In this document: piece after piece, positions 33,726-42,789 of the stretch
How positions within the stretch are numbered: position 1 is the first letter of the stretch
Layout: every line of letters starts with the position of its first letter
Origin: Actinomycetes bacterium
GTDB taxonomy: Bacteria; Actinomycetota; Acidimicrobiia; Acidimicrobiales; Aldehydirespiratoraceae
Direction: 5' to 3'
Assembly (NCBI GenBank): GCA_024276495.1
Contig: JAJRXC010000053.1
Coordinates: forward strand, 1 to 58,937
DNA: 58,937 bases
Translations under genes and position numbers: made by a program
Notes under the pieces: model-generated
Seen by the model: only the letters and a program-made list of their open reading frames with translations
The model's database searches: none
Told to the model about the DNA's origin: nothing

Positions 33726-35223
33726 GCCGCGCAAACCCCGACGCAGCCTGGCGGCCTTTCTCACCGGGCAGACCGACGACGAGATCCCGGAAGCCGCGAA
33801 GCCACCGCCGTACCAGCCGAGTGCCACCGACGTCCCGCTGATCCCCGACGGTGCGCCCCGTCGACTCGCGACCCGTGTCGTCCGACCGGCGGCTGCGGCC
33901 CCGCGCAGCGCACCGCCGGTGGCGGTCGGACCCGATGGCAGGGAAGTGCCGATCATCGCGTTGCCCGACTACGCCGCCCCGCCCGGGGTCGTCGTTTCGG
34001 CCGGCTACGACGAGCACGGTGTCGAGTACGTGTTCGAGGACGACCCGGGCGCGATCCCGCTCGTCGACCCGCGCTACGACGCCGACGACCGCAACTGGGT
34101 GCGCTACCACACCAGCTGGGGTGGTTTCCTGCGGATCGTCGGCCTCGTCGTGTTCCTCTTCCTCGTGGTCGTCACGATTCGCAACAGGGCCTACGACTGG
34201 ATCGACGATCAGGTCAACGCCGGTGGTGATCTCGGCGACGCCGTCGAGTTCACCGTCCAACCCGGCTCCGCGGTCAACGACATCGCCACGGAGCTGGCCG
34301 ACGCCGGCATCATCAACAACGCCACCGTCTTTCGCTACTGGTTGCGCTGTGAGGGCGACATCACGATCAGCGGATTCCTCGGCTGCGACACCGAAGTGCA
34401 GTTCCAGGCCGGCGACTACGACCTGTTCGAGAACATGACCTTCGAGCAGGTCGTCGCCGCGCTCGACAAGGGGCCGAAGGAAGTGATCATCCAGACGGTC
34501 CTGATCCCGGAGGGGTTGACCGTCGCCCAGATCGTGGATCGGCTGCTCGAGGAGAACGATCTCTACGATCGGGAACAGCTGCTCGATGCGCTGAGCGACC
34601 TCGACTTGACCTCGCACTACCTGCGGGAGTCGGCCGCCGCGTTCACCCCGTTCGAGGGCCTGCTGTTCCCCGCCCGCTACGACGTACCCGAACAGGACCT
34701 CGCCGACGAGCGCGGCATCATCGCCCGGATGAGCGCCGAGTTCGACGAGCGGTTCACCCGTCTGCTCGAGGAGTCGGGAGGTCTGCCGCCGATGGCCGAG
34801 GAGCTCGGTCTCGACGAATACGACATCGTCATCATCGCCTCGCTGATCGAGGAGGAAGCGAAGCTCGACGAGGACCGGGCCAAGATCTCGCGGGTGATCT
34901 GGAATCGGCTGGAACAGGGATGGAACCTCGGGATCGACGCATCGGTCTGTTTCGGCGCGAGGATCTCGTGTACCGAGTTGACCACGGCGGACCTCGAGAA
35001 CGAAGGCAACCCGTGGAACACCCGGGCCCTGCCCGGTCTGCCGCCGACGCCGATCGCGGCGCCCGGTGAGGCATCGCTGGCTGCCGCCCTGAACCCCGAG
35101 GACGGCCCGTGGATGTACTACGTGCTGGCCGACGAGGACGGACGCCACACCTTCGCGGAGACCGAAGCCGAGTTCTCCGCCGCGGTGCAGGTCTGTGTCG
35201 AAAAGGATCTCGGTTGCGGGTGA
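33718..35223 (+). CDS. mltG: endolytic murein transglycosylase MltG
   Basis: A 501-residue single-pass membrane protein that cleaves nascent glycan strands. An unusually long cytoplasmic N-terminus of about 135 residues, rich in Pro, Arg and Asp, precedes the membrane segment (about 140-157). The YceG domain shows F-E-G-L-L-F-P-A-R-Y, the catalytic Glu region A-S-L-I-E-E-E-A-K, and the closing G-L-P-P-T-P-I-A-A-P-G. The ATG at 33718 lies inside ruvX. Its stop overlaps the aroE start (GTGA). Confidence 0.93.
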   Translation: MAEPRKPRRSLAAFLTGQTDDEIPEAAKPPPYQPSATDVPLIPDGAPRRLATRVVRPAAAAPRSAPPVAVGPDGREVPIIALPDYAAPPGVVVSAGYDEHGVEYVFEDDPGAIPLVDPRYDADDRNWVRYHTSWGGFLRIVGLVVFLFLVVVTIRNRAYDWIDDQVNAGGDLGDAVEFTVQPGSAVNDIATELADAGIINNATVFRYWLRCEGDITISGFLGCDTEVQFQAGDYDLFENMTFEQVVAALDKGPKEVIIQTVLIPEGLTVAQIVDRLLEENDLYDREQLLDALSDLDLTSHYLRESAAAFTPFEGLLFPARYDVPEQDLADERGIIARMSAEFDERFTRLLEESGGLPPMAEELGLDEYDIVIIASLIEEEAKLDEDRAKISRVIWNRLEQGWNLGIDASVCFGARISCTELTTADLENEGNPWNTRALPGLPPTPIAAPGEASLAAALNPEDGPWMYYVLADEDGRHTFAETEAEFSAAVQVCVEKDLGCG

Positions 35224-36044
35224 TCTCCGGTCACACCACGGTCGCCGCGGTGATCGGTGACCCCATCGCCCACTCGCGGTCGCCGGCGATCCACAACGCC
35301 GCGTTCGAGGCGGTCGGACTCGACTGGGTGTTCGTCGCTCTTCCCGTGGCGGCGGGAAACGGGGCCGGCGCGGTCGAGATGATGCGAATCGCCGGGATCG
35401 CCGGGATGTCGGTCACGATGCCGCACAAGGACGCGGTCGCGGCAGCCGCCGACGAGCGCGCCGAGGCCGTCGAGGCGTTGGGTGCGGCGAACTGTCTCGT
35501 CTCGCTGCCCGACGGACGGATCCGGGCCGAGAACACCGATGGTGCCGGTTTCCTCGCCGGTCTGGCCGACGACGCGGACCAAACCGTCGAGGGCCGTCGG
35601 GTCGCGATCCTCGGCGCCGGTGGCGCGGCTCGGGCCGTCGCCCACGCCTGCGGCGCGGCCGGCGCCGCCGCGGTGCTGGTCGTCAATCGCGACGCGGCGC
35701 GCGCTGCGGTCGCCGCGTCGCTCGCCGGAACGGTCGGAACGACCGCCGACCACTCCGACATCGCCACGGCCGACATCGTGATCAACGCGACCCCGGTCGG
35801 CATGGGTGGCGACCGCTCGTCGCCCTGTGATCCCGCGTTGCTCCATGTCGGCCAGCTCATCGTCGACCTCGTGTACGACCCCGCCGAGACCCCGTGGTTG
35901 GCGGCCGCGCGGGCCGCGGGGATCGCGGCCCACAACGGCTCGTCGATGCTGGTGCACCAGGCCGCGATCGCGTTCACCCACTGGACCGGCGTCGCGGCAC
36001 CCCTCGAGGTGATGAGATCCGTCGTCGAGAACAATCTCGGCTAG
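35220..36044 (+). CDS. aroE: shikimate dehydrogenase
   Basis: A 274-residue enzyme that reduces 3-dehydroshikimate to shikimate with NADPH. Substrate motifs: H-S-R-S-P-A-I-H-N, S-V-T-M-P-H-K (catalytic Lys) and A-E-N-T-D-G-A-G-F. Cofactor loop G-A-G-G-A-A-R-A. Later I-N-A-T-P-V-G-M. The GTG at 35220 overlaps the mltG stop; a TTG two codons earlier is also possible. The other shikimate genes in the window are aroK, aroB and aroQ at 38157-40115. Confidence 0.93.
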   Translation: MISGHTTVAAVIGDPIAHSRSPAIHNAAFEAVGLDWVFVALPVAAGNGAGAVEMMRIAGIAGMSVTMPHKDAVAAAADERAEAVEALGAANCLVSLPDGRIRAENTDGAGFLAGLADDADQTVEGRRVAILGAGGAARAVAHACGAAGAAAVLVVNRDAARAAVAASLAGTVGTTADHSDIATADIVINATPVGMGGDRSSPCDPALLHVGQLIVDLVYDPAETPWLAAARAAGIAAHNGSSMLVHQAAIAFTHWTGVAAPLEVMRSVVENNLG

Positions 36045-36106
36045 TCCTCACTTCCTGCGTGGGACCTGCCGATGGTCAGGTGTCCGCACCACCTTCGGAG
36101 GTCACC

Positions 36107-37189
36107 GTGGCGCTCTCGGGCACACTCGACACCTTTGCTCTTCCCGACGTTCTCCGGCTTCTCGCGTCCACCGCGAAAACCGGCCGATTGCGCATCACCG
36201 GCGACCGCGGTTCCGGCAGTGTCTGGATGGACGGCGGCGAGGTCGTCGCCGCAGAGCTCGCGTCGGCGGTCAGCCAGGAACCATCCCATTCCGAGGTCGT
36301 GTTCGGGCTGTTGCGGTTCACCGCCGGTTCGTTCACGTTCGAGGCCGAAGCGAGCGCGCCGAACGCCTCGATGCCCGAGCCGCTCGAGCCGGTGTTGGGC
36401 GCGGCCGAGAACATGCTCGTCGAATGGCGGGCCATCGAGGAGGTGATCCCCTCACTCGACATCTGGGTCGGATTGTGCCCGGTCCTCGAAGGACCCGACG
36501 TCATGGTCGATCAGATGCGGTGGCGGGGAATCGCCGCGATCGGGTCGGGCGCCCAGATCGGGGCCGTCGCCGAGACACTCGATCTCAACGAGATCGACTC
36601 CTGTCGCCTGGTGAAGGAACTGCTCGAGCTCGGCCTCGTCGAGTTCATCGACGAGCCCGCCGGACTGCAGGCACCAGCCAGCTTCGAACCGACCCCGGTC
36701 GAGGCCGGCGACGAGCTCGACGAGAGCATGCCGGTCGATGACGAGCCCCGCGACGAACCCGAAGCGCTGCTCGACGAGCTCGACGCGCTCGACCAGGCCC
36801 CGACGTTCCTCGACGCCGACGAATCGGCCTCGGACAACGGCACCGAGCCGAGCCTGGCCGCGCTGGCATCCACCGAGGACTCGATCGACCCGCTGCTGTC
36901 GCCGGGAGATCCGCTCGACGACCGAGACGTCGACGACGACTCGACGGCCGCCGAGAGCGAGGACATCTTCGCCGGGGCCGCCGCACCGACCGGCGACGAC
37001 GAGCTCGATCCCGCCGAGATGGCCCGACAGCTCGCCAACCTGAGCCCGAAAGCGGCCAAAGCGGTCGCGGCCGCGGCGAAGGCGACGACCGATGCCGAGC
37101 GCGATGCCGCCCTGGCCGCGGTCGAGGCCGAGGACGACAGCGTCAACCGGGGGCTTCTCCTGAAGTTCCTGGGTTCCGTCGACTCCTGA
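36107..37189 (+). CDS. DUF4388 domain protein
   Basis: A 360-residue protein. Residues 1-100 form a DUF4388 domain: G-T-L-D-T-F-A-L-P-D-V-L-R-L-L and T-G-R-L-R-I-T-G, a fold linked to two-component and gliding/pilus signalling. A winged-helix-like part (residues 120-185) follows, then a very acidic, Ala-rich low-complexity stretch of about 130 residues, and a short C-terminal helix ending L-L-K-F-L-G-S-V-D. GGAGG lies 4-5 nt before the GTG. It lies just before the prepilin peptidase gene, so a role in pilus control is possible but unproven. Confidence 0.75.
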   Translation: MALSGTLDTFALPDVLRLLASTAKTGRLRITGDRGSGSVWMDGGEVVAAELASAVSQEPSHSEVVFGLLRFTAGSFTFEAEASAPNASMPEPLEPVLGAAENMLVEWRAIEEVIPSLDIWVGLCPVLEGPDVMVDQMRWRGIAAIGSGAQIGAVAETLDLNEIDSCRLVKELLELGLVEFIDEPAGLQAPASFEPTPVEAGDELDESMPVDDEPRDEPEALLDELDALDQAPTFLDADESASDNGTEPSLAALASTEDSIDPLLSPGDPLDDRDVDDDSTAAESEDIFAGAAAPTGDDELDPAEMARQLANLSPKAAKAVAAAAKATTDAERDAALAAVEAEDDSVNRGLLLKFLGSVDS

Positions 37190-37200
37190 TCGTCGGACCG

Positions 37201-37206
37201 TAGGGT
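37201..37206 (+). promoter_or_regulatory. -10 box before the prepilin peptidase gene
   Basis: TAGGGT, 9 nt before the ATG at 37216. Confidence 0.45.
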
Positions 37207-37215
37207 CCGTTCGGC

Positions 37216-38052
37216 ATGGATCTCCTGGTCGTCCTCCTCGCCGTTCCGCTCGGCCTCGTGGCCGGTGGTTTCGTCACGATGCTCGTCGACCGGATCCCCG
37301 ACAAGACGGCGCTGACCCTTCGATCGCGTTGCCCGCGATGTGAACAGCCGTTGGGCGCGGCGGAGACCGTTCCGGTCGTCTCGTGGATCGTGCGGCGGGG
37401 GAGGTGCCGCCATTGCGGCGACCCGATCACCCCCGCGTACCCGGTCGTCGAGATCGTGACGATGGGGTTGTGGGTGGCCGTGGCCGCCCGGTTCGGGTGG
37501 GACTGGCGGCTCCTGCCGCCGCTGGTGATGGTGACGTCGCTGATGGCGCTGTCGGTGATCGACCTCTACGTCTACCGGCTGCCGGATCTCCTGGTCTTCC
37601 CGGCCCTCGGCGTGTCGGTCGTGGTCATGGTGGTGGCCGCGTTCGGGATCGATCGTCCCGCTGCACTCACGAGGGCGGCCGCCGGAATGGTCGGGTATGC
37701 CGGGATGCTCCTCGTGTTGCACCTCGTCAATCCGAAGGCGATGGGCTTCGGCGACGTGAAGCTGGCCCTGCTGCTCGGCCTCCATCTCGGCTGGGCCGCC
37801 GGAAGCGTCTGGATCGAATGGATTCCCGTGTTCCGGCTCGTGTTCTACGCCCTCCTCGTCTCGTCGTTCCTCGGCGTCGTCGGCGGCTTGTCGCTCGCGC
37901 TCGTCCGACGCCGACTCGACCGCGACGTGCTCGCCGATCCCGAGGCCGAAGACGGCCAGCCGACCCGCCTGCTCGGCCAGTCGCTCCCGTTCGGGCCGGC
38001 GCTGGCCGCCGGCACCGTCATCGTCGCACTTCTCGCCGGCAACTTCGTGTGA
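37216..38052 (+). CDS. pilD: prepilin peptidase / N-methyltransferase (PilD-like)
   Basis: A 278-residue polytopic aspartic protease that cuts type IV prepilins and methylates the new N-terminus. The methyltransferase loop has both Cys pairs, C-P-R-C and C-R-H-C. The protease aspartates lie in V-I-D-L-Y-V-Y-R-L-P-D and G-F-G-D-V-K-L. About seven membrane segments are visible. It implies type IV pili or a related secretion system elsewhere in the genome. Confidence 0.9.
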   Translation: MDLLVVLLAVPLGLVAGGFVTMLVDRIPDKTALTLRSRCPRCEQPLGAAETVPVVSWIVRRGRCRHCGDPITPAYPVVEIVTMGLWVAVAARFGWDWRLLPPLVMVTSLMALSVIDLYVYRLPDLLVFPALGVSVVVMVVAAFGIDRPAALTRAAAGMVGYAGMLLVLHLVNPKAMGFGDVKLALLLGLHLGWAAGSVWIEWIPVFRLVFYALLVSSFLGVVGGLSLALVRRRLDRDVLADPEAEDGQPTRLLGQSLPFGPALAAGTVIVALLAGNFV

Positions 38053-38143
38053 TTCGCCCGGTGCCGGGCAGGTTCCTCACCGCGCGGGCCTCGGGCCGCG
38101 CCCGTCGGTCGAAACCCATCCCGATGAGGTGGGCGCCCACCGG

Positions 38144-38149
38144 TAGCCT
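38144..38149 (+). promoter_or_regulatory. -10 box for leaderless aroK
   Basis: TAGCCT, 7 nt before the ATG at 38157. The GGAGGG between box and ATG is too close to the start to act as a ribosome site for it. Confidence 0.45.
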
Positions 38150-38156
38150 CGGAGGG

Positions 38157-38678
38157 ATGTCGCAGCGCGCCGTGGTGCTCGTCGGGCCGATGGGGTCGGG
38201 AAAGTCGACGGTCGGTCGCGCCCTGGCGCGCCGGCTGGGGCTGGTCCATGTCGACACCGACGACCTCGTGGCGCGCTCGGCCGGCCGAACGATCCCGGAG
38301 GTCTTCGAGACCGACGGTGAGGCGGCGTTTCGGCAGATGGAGTCCGCGGCGCTGGTCGATGCGCTCGCCGGGCCGTGCGCCGTCATCTCCACCGGGGGCG
38401 GGATCGTCATGTCCGATGTGAACCGGGCCCGTTTGCGGGAGTCGCCGGCGTTGGTGGTGTGGCTCGACGGCTCGATCGACGCGTTGACCGACCGGGTGGG
38501 ATCCGGGCAGGGGCGCCCGCTGCTCGAAGGCGACGTGCGCGAGACGTTGAAGGAGAAGATCGCGGAGCGGGCTCCCGGCTATCTCGCGGTGGCCGACGTG
38601 AGAGTCGACACGTCGGAGATGCGCCACTCGGATTGTGTCGACGCGATCGTGGCTGCGCTCGAAGGGGTGTCGGCGTGA
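38157..38678 (+). CDS. aroK: shikimate kinase
   Basis: A 173-residue P-loop kinase that phosphorylates shikimate. Walker A is G-P-M-G-S-G-K-S-T, the shikimate site is V-D-T-D-D-L and F-R-Q-M-E, then S-T-G-G-G-I-V and the lid R-P-L-L-E. Start set by the -10 box; an ATG at 38124 would add 11 residues. Its stop overlaps the aroB start (GTGA). Confidence 0.93.
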   Translation: MSQRAVVLVGPMGSGKSTVGRALARRLGLVHVDTDDLVARSAGRTIPEVFETDGEAAFRQMESAALVDALAGPCAVISTGGGIVMSDVNRARLRESPALVVWLDGSIDALTDRVGSGQGRPLLEGDVRETLKEKIAERAPGYLAVADVRVDTSEMRHSDCVDAIVAALEGVSA

Positions 38679-39678
38679 CCATCACCGTGAACGTCGAGCT
38701 GGACGACCGCAGCTATCCGGTCCACGTGGGCGCCGGGGTACGTGACCTGCTTCCCGAGGTCGTCCCCGCGGGGACGACGCGGGTCGCCGTGATCACCCAG
38801 GCCACGATTCCGTGGCAGGTCGATCCGGGCCGCGACCATGTCGTCATCACCGTGCCCGACGGCGAAGCGGCCAAATCGCTCACCGTCGTGGAGCAGGTGT
38901 GTCGGCAGATGGCCGAGGCCGGGTTCACGCGCGCCGATGTGATCGTCGGTGTCGGTGGGGGAGTCGTCACCGATCTCGCCGGCTTCGTGGCCGCGGTGTA
39001 CCACCGGGGAATCCGCTTCGTGAGCGTGTCGACCACGCTGCTCGGCCAGGTCGATGCCGCGATCGGGGGCAAGACCGGTGTCAACCTTCCCGAAGGAAAG
39101 AATCTTGTGGGTGCGTTCTGGCAGCCCGTCGCGGTGATCTGCGACACCGAGATGTTGTCGACCCTGGCGCCCCGCGAGCTCCGCAGTGGAGTCGGCGAGG
39201 TGGCGAAGTACCACTTCCTCGGCGGCGATGGGCTCGACGAGATGACGCTCGAAGAGCGGGTCGCGGCCTGTGTGCGGATCAAGGCCGACGTGGTCGCGGC
39301 CGATGAGCGCGAAGGAGGGCGACGCGCCATCCTCAACTACGGGCACACGCTTGCCCACGCGATCGAGACGGCCGGGAGTACGACCTTCGCCATGGTGAGG
39401 CCGTCGCCATCGGCATCGCCTACGCCGGTGAGGTCGCCCTGCGGCTCGGCCGCATCGACGAGGCCCGCAACGCCGAGCACCGGCGGGTGCTGTCGGCCTA
39501 CGACCTGCCCCAGCGCCTGCCCGACACGCTCTCCCCCGACGAGCTGCTCGACTTGTTCAGCCGGGACAAGAAGGCGATCGACGGTGTCACCCTCGTGCTC
39601 GACGGCGACAATGGGGTGGAGAGCGTCGTCGGCGTGGATCGACGCGTGCTCGCCGACGCCATGGAGGCCATCCGATGA
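38675..39678 (+). CDS. aroB: 3-dehydroquinate synthase, one-base frameshift
   Basis: The first frame (GTG 38675 to about 39373) encodes the NAD and substrate parts: V-G-G-G-V-V-T-D-L-A-G-F-V-A-A-V-Y-H-R-G, T-L-L-G-Q-V-D-A-A-I-G-G-K-T-G-V-N and the metal site N-Y-G-H-T-L-A-H-A-I-E. Then the sense frame changes: R-H-G-E-A-V-A-I-G-I-A-Y-A-G and the rest to the stop at 39678 are in another frame. Adding one G to the GGG at 39374-39376 restores G-E-Y-D-L-R-H-G-E-A, exactly what the family has. The enzyme makes dehydroquinate, the first ring of the shikimate pathway, so a base-calling error at a G run is more likely than a true loss. Confidence 0.88.
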
Positions 39679-40115
39679 CCAATCCACTCGTGTTGCTGCT
39701 CTCGGGGCCGAACCTCAACCTGTTGGGCGCTCGTGAACCCGAGATCTACGGCACCGCGACCCTCGACGACCATGTCGCGACCGCGACCACGGTCGCCGAC
39801 GGCCTCGGCCTGTCGCTCGAACACCTCCAGTCGAACCACGAGGGCGTGCTGATCGACGCGATCCACGGGGCTCGGGAACGGGCCGCGGCGATCGTCATCA
39901 ACCCGGGGGCCTTCACCCACTCCTCGTGGGCCATCCACGACGCCCTGGCCGCCTTCGACGGTCCGGTCATCGAGCTGCATCTCTCCAATCCCGACCGCCG
40001 GGAGCCGTGGCGTCGCACGTCGGTGGTCGCGCCGGTGGCGACCGGCACGATCTCGGGGTTCGGCGGCGACGGCTACCGACTCGCCCTCGAAGCCGTGGCG
40101 AAGCTCCTGGCGTGA
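39675..40115 (+). CDS. aroQ: 3-dehydroquinate dehydratase, type II
   Basis: A 146-residue dodecameric dehydratase. It has G-P-N-L-N-L-L-G-A-R-E-P-E-I-Y-G, Q-S-N-H-E-G, N-P-G-A-F-T-H-S-S and E-L-H-L-S-N, with the catalytic Tyr and His present. Start ATG overlaps the aroB stop (ATGA); its own stop overlaps the pepP start (GTGA). Confidence 0.96.
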   Translation: MTNPLVLLLSGPNLNLLGAREPEIYGTATLDDHVATATTVADGLGLSLEHLQSNHEGVLIDAIHGARERAAAIVINPGAFTHSSWAIHDALAAFDGPVIELHLSNPDRREPWRRTSVVAPVATGTISGFGGDGYRLALEAVAKLLA

Positions 40116-41218
40116 GCCCACCGTTGCCACCGCTGCGGGTCGACGGACGCCTCGACCGGGTTCGGGGCGCGGTCGAGGCCGCCGAGGCCGAGGCGCTCAT
40201 CGTCTCGGATCTCCACAACATCCGCTGGTGCTGCGGTTTCACCGGTTCTCACGGCGTGCTCGTCGTGCGTTCCGGCGACGCGACGCTGCTGACCGACACC
40301 CGTTACGCGGCGCAGGGGCCCGAACAGCTCGCCGAGTCCGGCGCGGCCGTCGACGTGACGGTCACGGCCACGGTCGTCGCCACCGCCGCCGAGCTGGTGG
40401 GTGACCTGGCCCGGGTCGCGTTGGAAGCCGACCACGTGAGTTGGGCCGATCACCGACGATGGTCGGCCGAGGTCGAGGCCGACCTGATCGCGACGGAGAA
40501 CCTGATCGCCGAGCTGCGCGGCGTGAAGGACGCCGCCGAACTGGCCCGCATGCAACGGGCCGCGCGGATCGTCGACGAGTGCCTCGGCGAGGCGACGCCG
40601 CTGCTCGTCGAGGGCATCAGCGAGCAGGAGCTGGCCCGGTTCCTCGACGACGGGATGCGCTCGCGAGGGGCGACGGGCCCGGCCTACGAGACGATCGTGG
40701 CCGGTGGCGAGAACGCGGCTCGGCCCCACGCCCGGCCCGGGACGCGACGGTTCGTCGACGGCGACCTGGTCGTCGTCGACGCGGGCGCGCTCGTCGACGG
40801 CTACTGCAGCGACATGACCCGCACCTTCGCGATCGGTTCCCCCGACGACCGGGCCGTCACGATCCACGAGCTGGTCACCCGGGCCCAGGCCGCGGGTGTC
40901 GCCGCGGTGCGGCCGGGAATCGAAGTCGGTGAGATCGACAAGGTGTGCCGCGACCTCATCACCGAAGAGGGTTTCGGCGCCGAGTTCGGCCACGGGACCG
41001 GCCACGGGGTGGGCCTCGACATCCACGAGCTTCCTGCCGTGCGTGCAGGGAACACCGCTATCCTCCAGCCCGGTCACGTCATCACGGTCGAACCCGGGAT
41101 CTACCTTCCCGGTTTCGGCGGTGTTCGGGTCGAGGACATGGTCGTCGTCACCGACGACGGCTGTCGACCACTGACCCGCCATCCCAAGATCGCACTTCAT
41201 GAGAAGACAGTGCGCTGA
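40112..41218 (+). CDS. pepP: Xaa-Pro aminopeptidase family protein
   Basis: A 368-residue M24 peptidase with an N-terminal creatinase-like domain and a pita-bread catalytic domain. The metal ligands are all visible: two Asp in V-D-A-G-A-L-V-D-G-Y-C-S-D-M-T-R-T, His in G-H-G-T-G-H-G-V-G, Glu in T-V-E-P-G-I-Y and Glu in V-R-V-E-D-M. It is a cytoplasmic dipeptide/oligopeptide Xaa-Pro peptidase. The gene order aroQ-pepP-efp-nusB is typical of Gram-positive bacteria. Confidence 0.92.
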   Translation: MSPPLPPLRVDGRLDRVRGAVEAAEAEALIVSDLHNIRWCCGFTGSHGVLVVRSGDATLLTDTRYAAQGPEQLAESGAAVDVTVTATVVATAAELVGDLARVALEADHVSWADHRRWSAEVEADLIATENLIAELRGVKDAAELARMQRAARIVDECLGEATPLLVEGISEQELARFLDDGMRSRGATGPAYETIVAGGENAARPHARPGTRRFVDGDLVVVDAGALVDGYCSDMTRTFAIGSPDDRAVTIHELVTRAQAAGVAAVRPGIEVGEIDKVCRDLITEEGFGAEFGHGTGHGVGLDIHELPAVRAGNTAILQPGHVITVEPGIYLPGFGGVRVEDMVVVTDDGCRPLTRHPKIALHEKTVR

Positions 41219-41238
41219 CCGAACCGAGGAGCTCCCAC

Positions 41239-41802
41239 GTGGCGACCATCACCACCAACGATCTGAAGAACGGGATGACCCTCCTTCTCGACGGCGACCT
41301 GTTCCAGGTCGTGGACTTCCAGCACGTGAAGCCGGGCAAGGGCCACGCCTTCGTGCGCACCACACTGCGCAACGTCCGAGCCGGCGGCACGGTCGAACGG
41401 ACGTTTCGAGCCGGCGAGAAGGTCGAACGGGCCACGATCGACAAGCGGGAGATGAACTTCCTCTACCGAGACGGCGACGACTACGTGTTCATGGACAACG
41501 AGACGTACGAGCAGATCAACGTGTCGCCCGAGGTGCTCGGCGACATGGGGAACTACATCGTCGACGGTTCCACCGCGATCTTGTTGATGTTCGGCGACGA
41601 GATCGTCGGCACCGACATGGCCGCCGCAGTCGAGCTCACGATCGCGGCGACCGAACCGGGTCTCCAGGGTGACCGTTCGTCGGGCGGCACGAAGCCGGCG
41701 ACGCTCGAGACGGGCCTCGTCATCCAGGTGCCCTTGTTCATCGAGACCGGAGAGCGGGTCAAGATCGACACGCGGTCCGGGGATTACCTCAGCCGGGCGT
41801 GA
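41239..41802 (+). CDS. efp: elongation factor P
   Basis: A 187-residue factor that relieves ribosome stalling at polyproline. KOW domain with H-V-K-P-G-K-G-H-A-F-V-R, in which the tip Lys is kept, then two OB domains ending D-T-R-S-G-D-Y-L-S-R-A. A GAGGAG site lies 7 nt before the GTG. Several neighbours, such as the DUF4388 protein's partner genes and mltG, carry Pro runs that would need it (inference). Confidence 0.96.
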   Translation: MATITTNDLKNGMTLLLDGDLFQVVDFQHVKPGKGHAFVRTTLRNVRAGGTVERTFRAGEKVERATIDKREMNFLYRDGDDYVFMDNETYEQINVSPEVLGDMGNYIVDGSTAILLMFGDEIVGTDMAAAVELTIAATEPGLQGDRSSGGTKPATLETGLVIQVPLFIETGERVKIDTRSGDYLSRA

Positions 41803-42218
41803 CCGCATCGATCCCCGGCCTCGGCGGGCGGCGCGAAGCTCGTGAGGAGGCCCTGTCGTTCCTCTACGAGACGGAACTCACCGGTTCCAGCGTCGCCGAG
41901 GCGCTCGACGGTCGCACCCTCCCTCCCGAGGACTACGCCCTCGCGATGGTCGAGGGAATCGCCGCGGCGCGAGACGAGCTCGACGACATAATCGCCCGCA
42001 ACCTCACCGGGTGGCGCCTCGAGCGAATGCCGATCATCGATCGGGTGATCGCCCGGATGGCGACCTGGGAGCTGCAGTCGCGCCCCGATGTGCCCACCGG
42101 CGCGGTGCTCAGCGAGGTGGTGGAGTTGGCGGCGCAGTACTGCGGCGAGGACTCCCCCCGATTCCTCAACGGTGTGCTCCGGGCCGTGGCCGACGAGCTC
42201 CGGCCCGACGAGTCGTGA
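41799..42218 (+). CDS. nusB: transcription antitermination factor NusB
   Basis: A 139-residue helical RNA-binding protein of the rRNA antitermination complex. It has R-R-E-A-R-E-E-A-L-S-F-L-Y near the start, I-D-R-V-I-A-R-M-A-T-W-E-L and V-L-S-E-V-V-E-L-A-A-Q-Y, ending F-L-N-G-V-L. The GTG start overlaps the efp stop (GTGA), and the stop overlaps the next gene. Confidence 0.94.
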   Translation: MTASIPGLGGRREAREEALSFLYETELTGSSVAEALDGRTLPPEDYALAMVEGIAAARDELDDIIARNLTGWRLERMPIIDRVIARMATWELQSRPDVPTGAVLSEVVELAAQYCGEDSPRFLNGVLRAVADELRPDES

Positions 42219-42769
42219 ACGGCGACCCGCTCGTGCTGGAGGTCCCCGACCTGGGTGACGACCAGCTGAGGTTGCGGCCGTGGCGACTCGACGACGCGCC
42301 ATCGTTGGTGCGGGCCTGGCACGATCCGGCGGTCATCGAAGGGTCGCGGCCACCGGCGGACCGTTCACTCGCCACCGCGGCACGCTGGATCGAGGGATGC
42401 GACGAACGACGCCGAGCCGGTCTGGCCTTCGACCTCGTCATCGCCGGATCCGACGATCGGGTGATGGGCGAGGTCGGCCTGTCGAAGCTGAATCCCCGAC
42501 GACGGGCCGCCCTGATCGGCTGGTGGACCCACGCGCAAGAGCGGGGTCGCGGGGTGGCGACAACCGCCGTCTCGCTGTTCACCGACTGGGCGCTCGGCTC
42601 CGGTGGCCTTCGGGCCCTGCTCGCCGAGATCGGTGCCGGCCACGACGCATCGATCCGGGTCGCCGAAGCCGCCGGATTCCGGCCGTTGGAAAACTCGCGA
42701 AATCCACAGGAAACCGCGCGGGGTCGCGCCTCGCGCGTCTGGTACGTTGCCGTCTCGACCGTGAAATGA
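42215..42769 (+). CDS. GNAT family N-acetyltransferase (RimJ/RimL-like)
   Basis: A 184-residue acetyltransferase. N-terminal L-R-L-R-P-W-R-L-D-D-A, then I-G-W-W-T-H-A-Q-E-R-G-R-G-V-A-T-T-A (acetyl-CoA loop) and R-V-A-E-A-A-G-F-R-P-L. Substrate unknown. GTG start overlaps the nusB stop. The pyr promoter lies inside its last codons, and the stop codon is part of the PyrR-binding hairpin. Confidence 0.88.
   Translation: MNGDPLVLEVPDLGDDQLRLRPWRLDDAPSLVRAWHDPAVIEGSRPPADRSLATAARWIEGCDERRRAGLAFDLVIAGSDDRVMGEVGLSKLNPRRRAALIGWWTHAQERGRGVATTAVSLFTDWALGSGGLRALLAEIGAGHDASIRVAEAAGFRPLENSRNPQETARGRASRVWYVAVSTVK
42743..42748 (+). promoter_or_regulatory. -10 box of the pyr operon
   Basis: TACGTT within the 3' end of the GNAT gene. 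A transcript starting about 7 nt downstream would begin just before the PyrR-binding hairpin and leave a leader of about 50 nt. Confidence 0.45.
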
Positions 42770-42789
42770 GTCCGGTGAGGCTCGTACGG
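42759..42789 (+). promoter_or_regulatory. PyrR-binding RNA hairpin
   Basis: The 14 bases at 42769-42782, AGTCCGGTGAGGCT, match the PyrR binding-loop consensus ARUCCNGNGAGGYU at every position. Flanking CCGT (42759-42762) and ACGG (42786-42789) pair below it. The GAAGGA ribosome site of pyrR (42794-42799) begins five bases after the hairpin. I see no terminator after it, so PyrR with UMP would block translation rather than cause attenuation, as proposed for mycobacteria. Confidence 0.8.
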
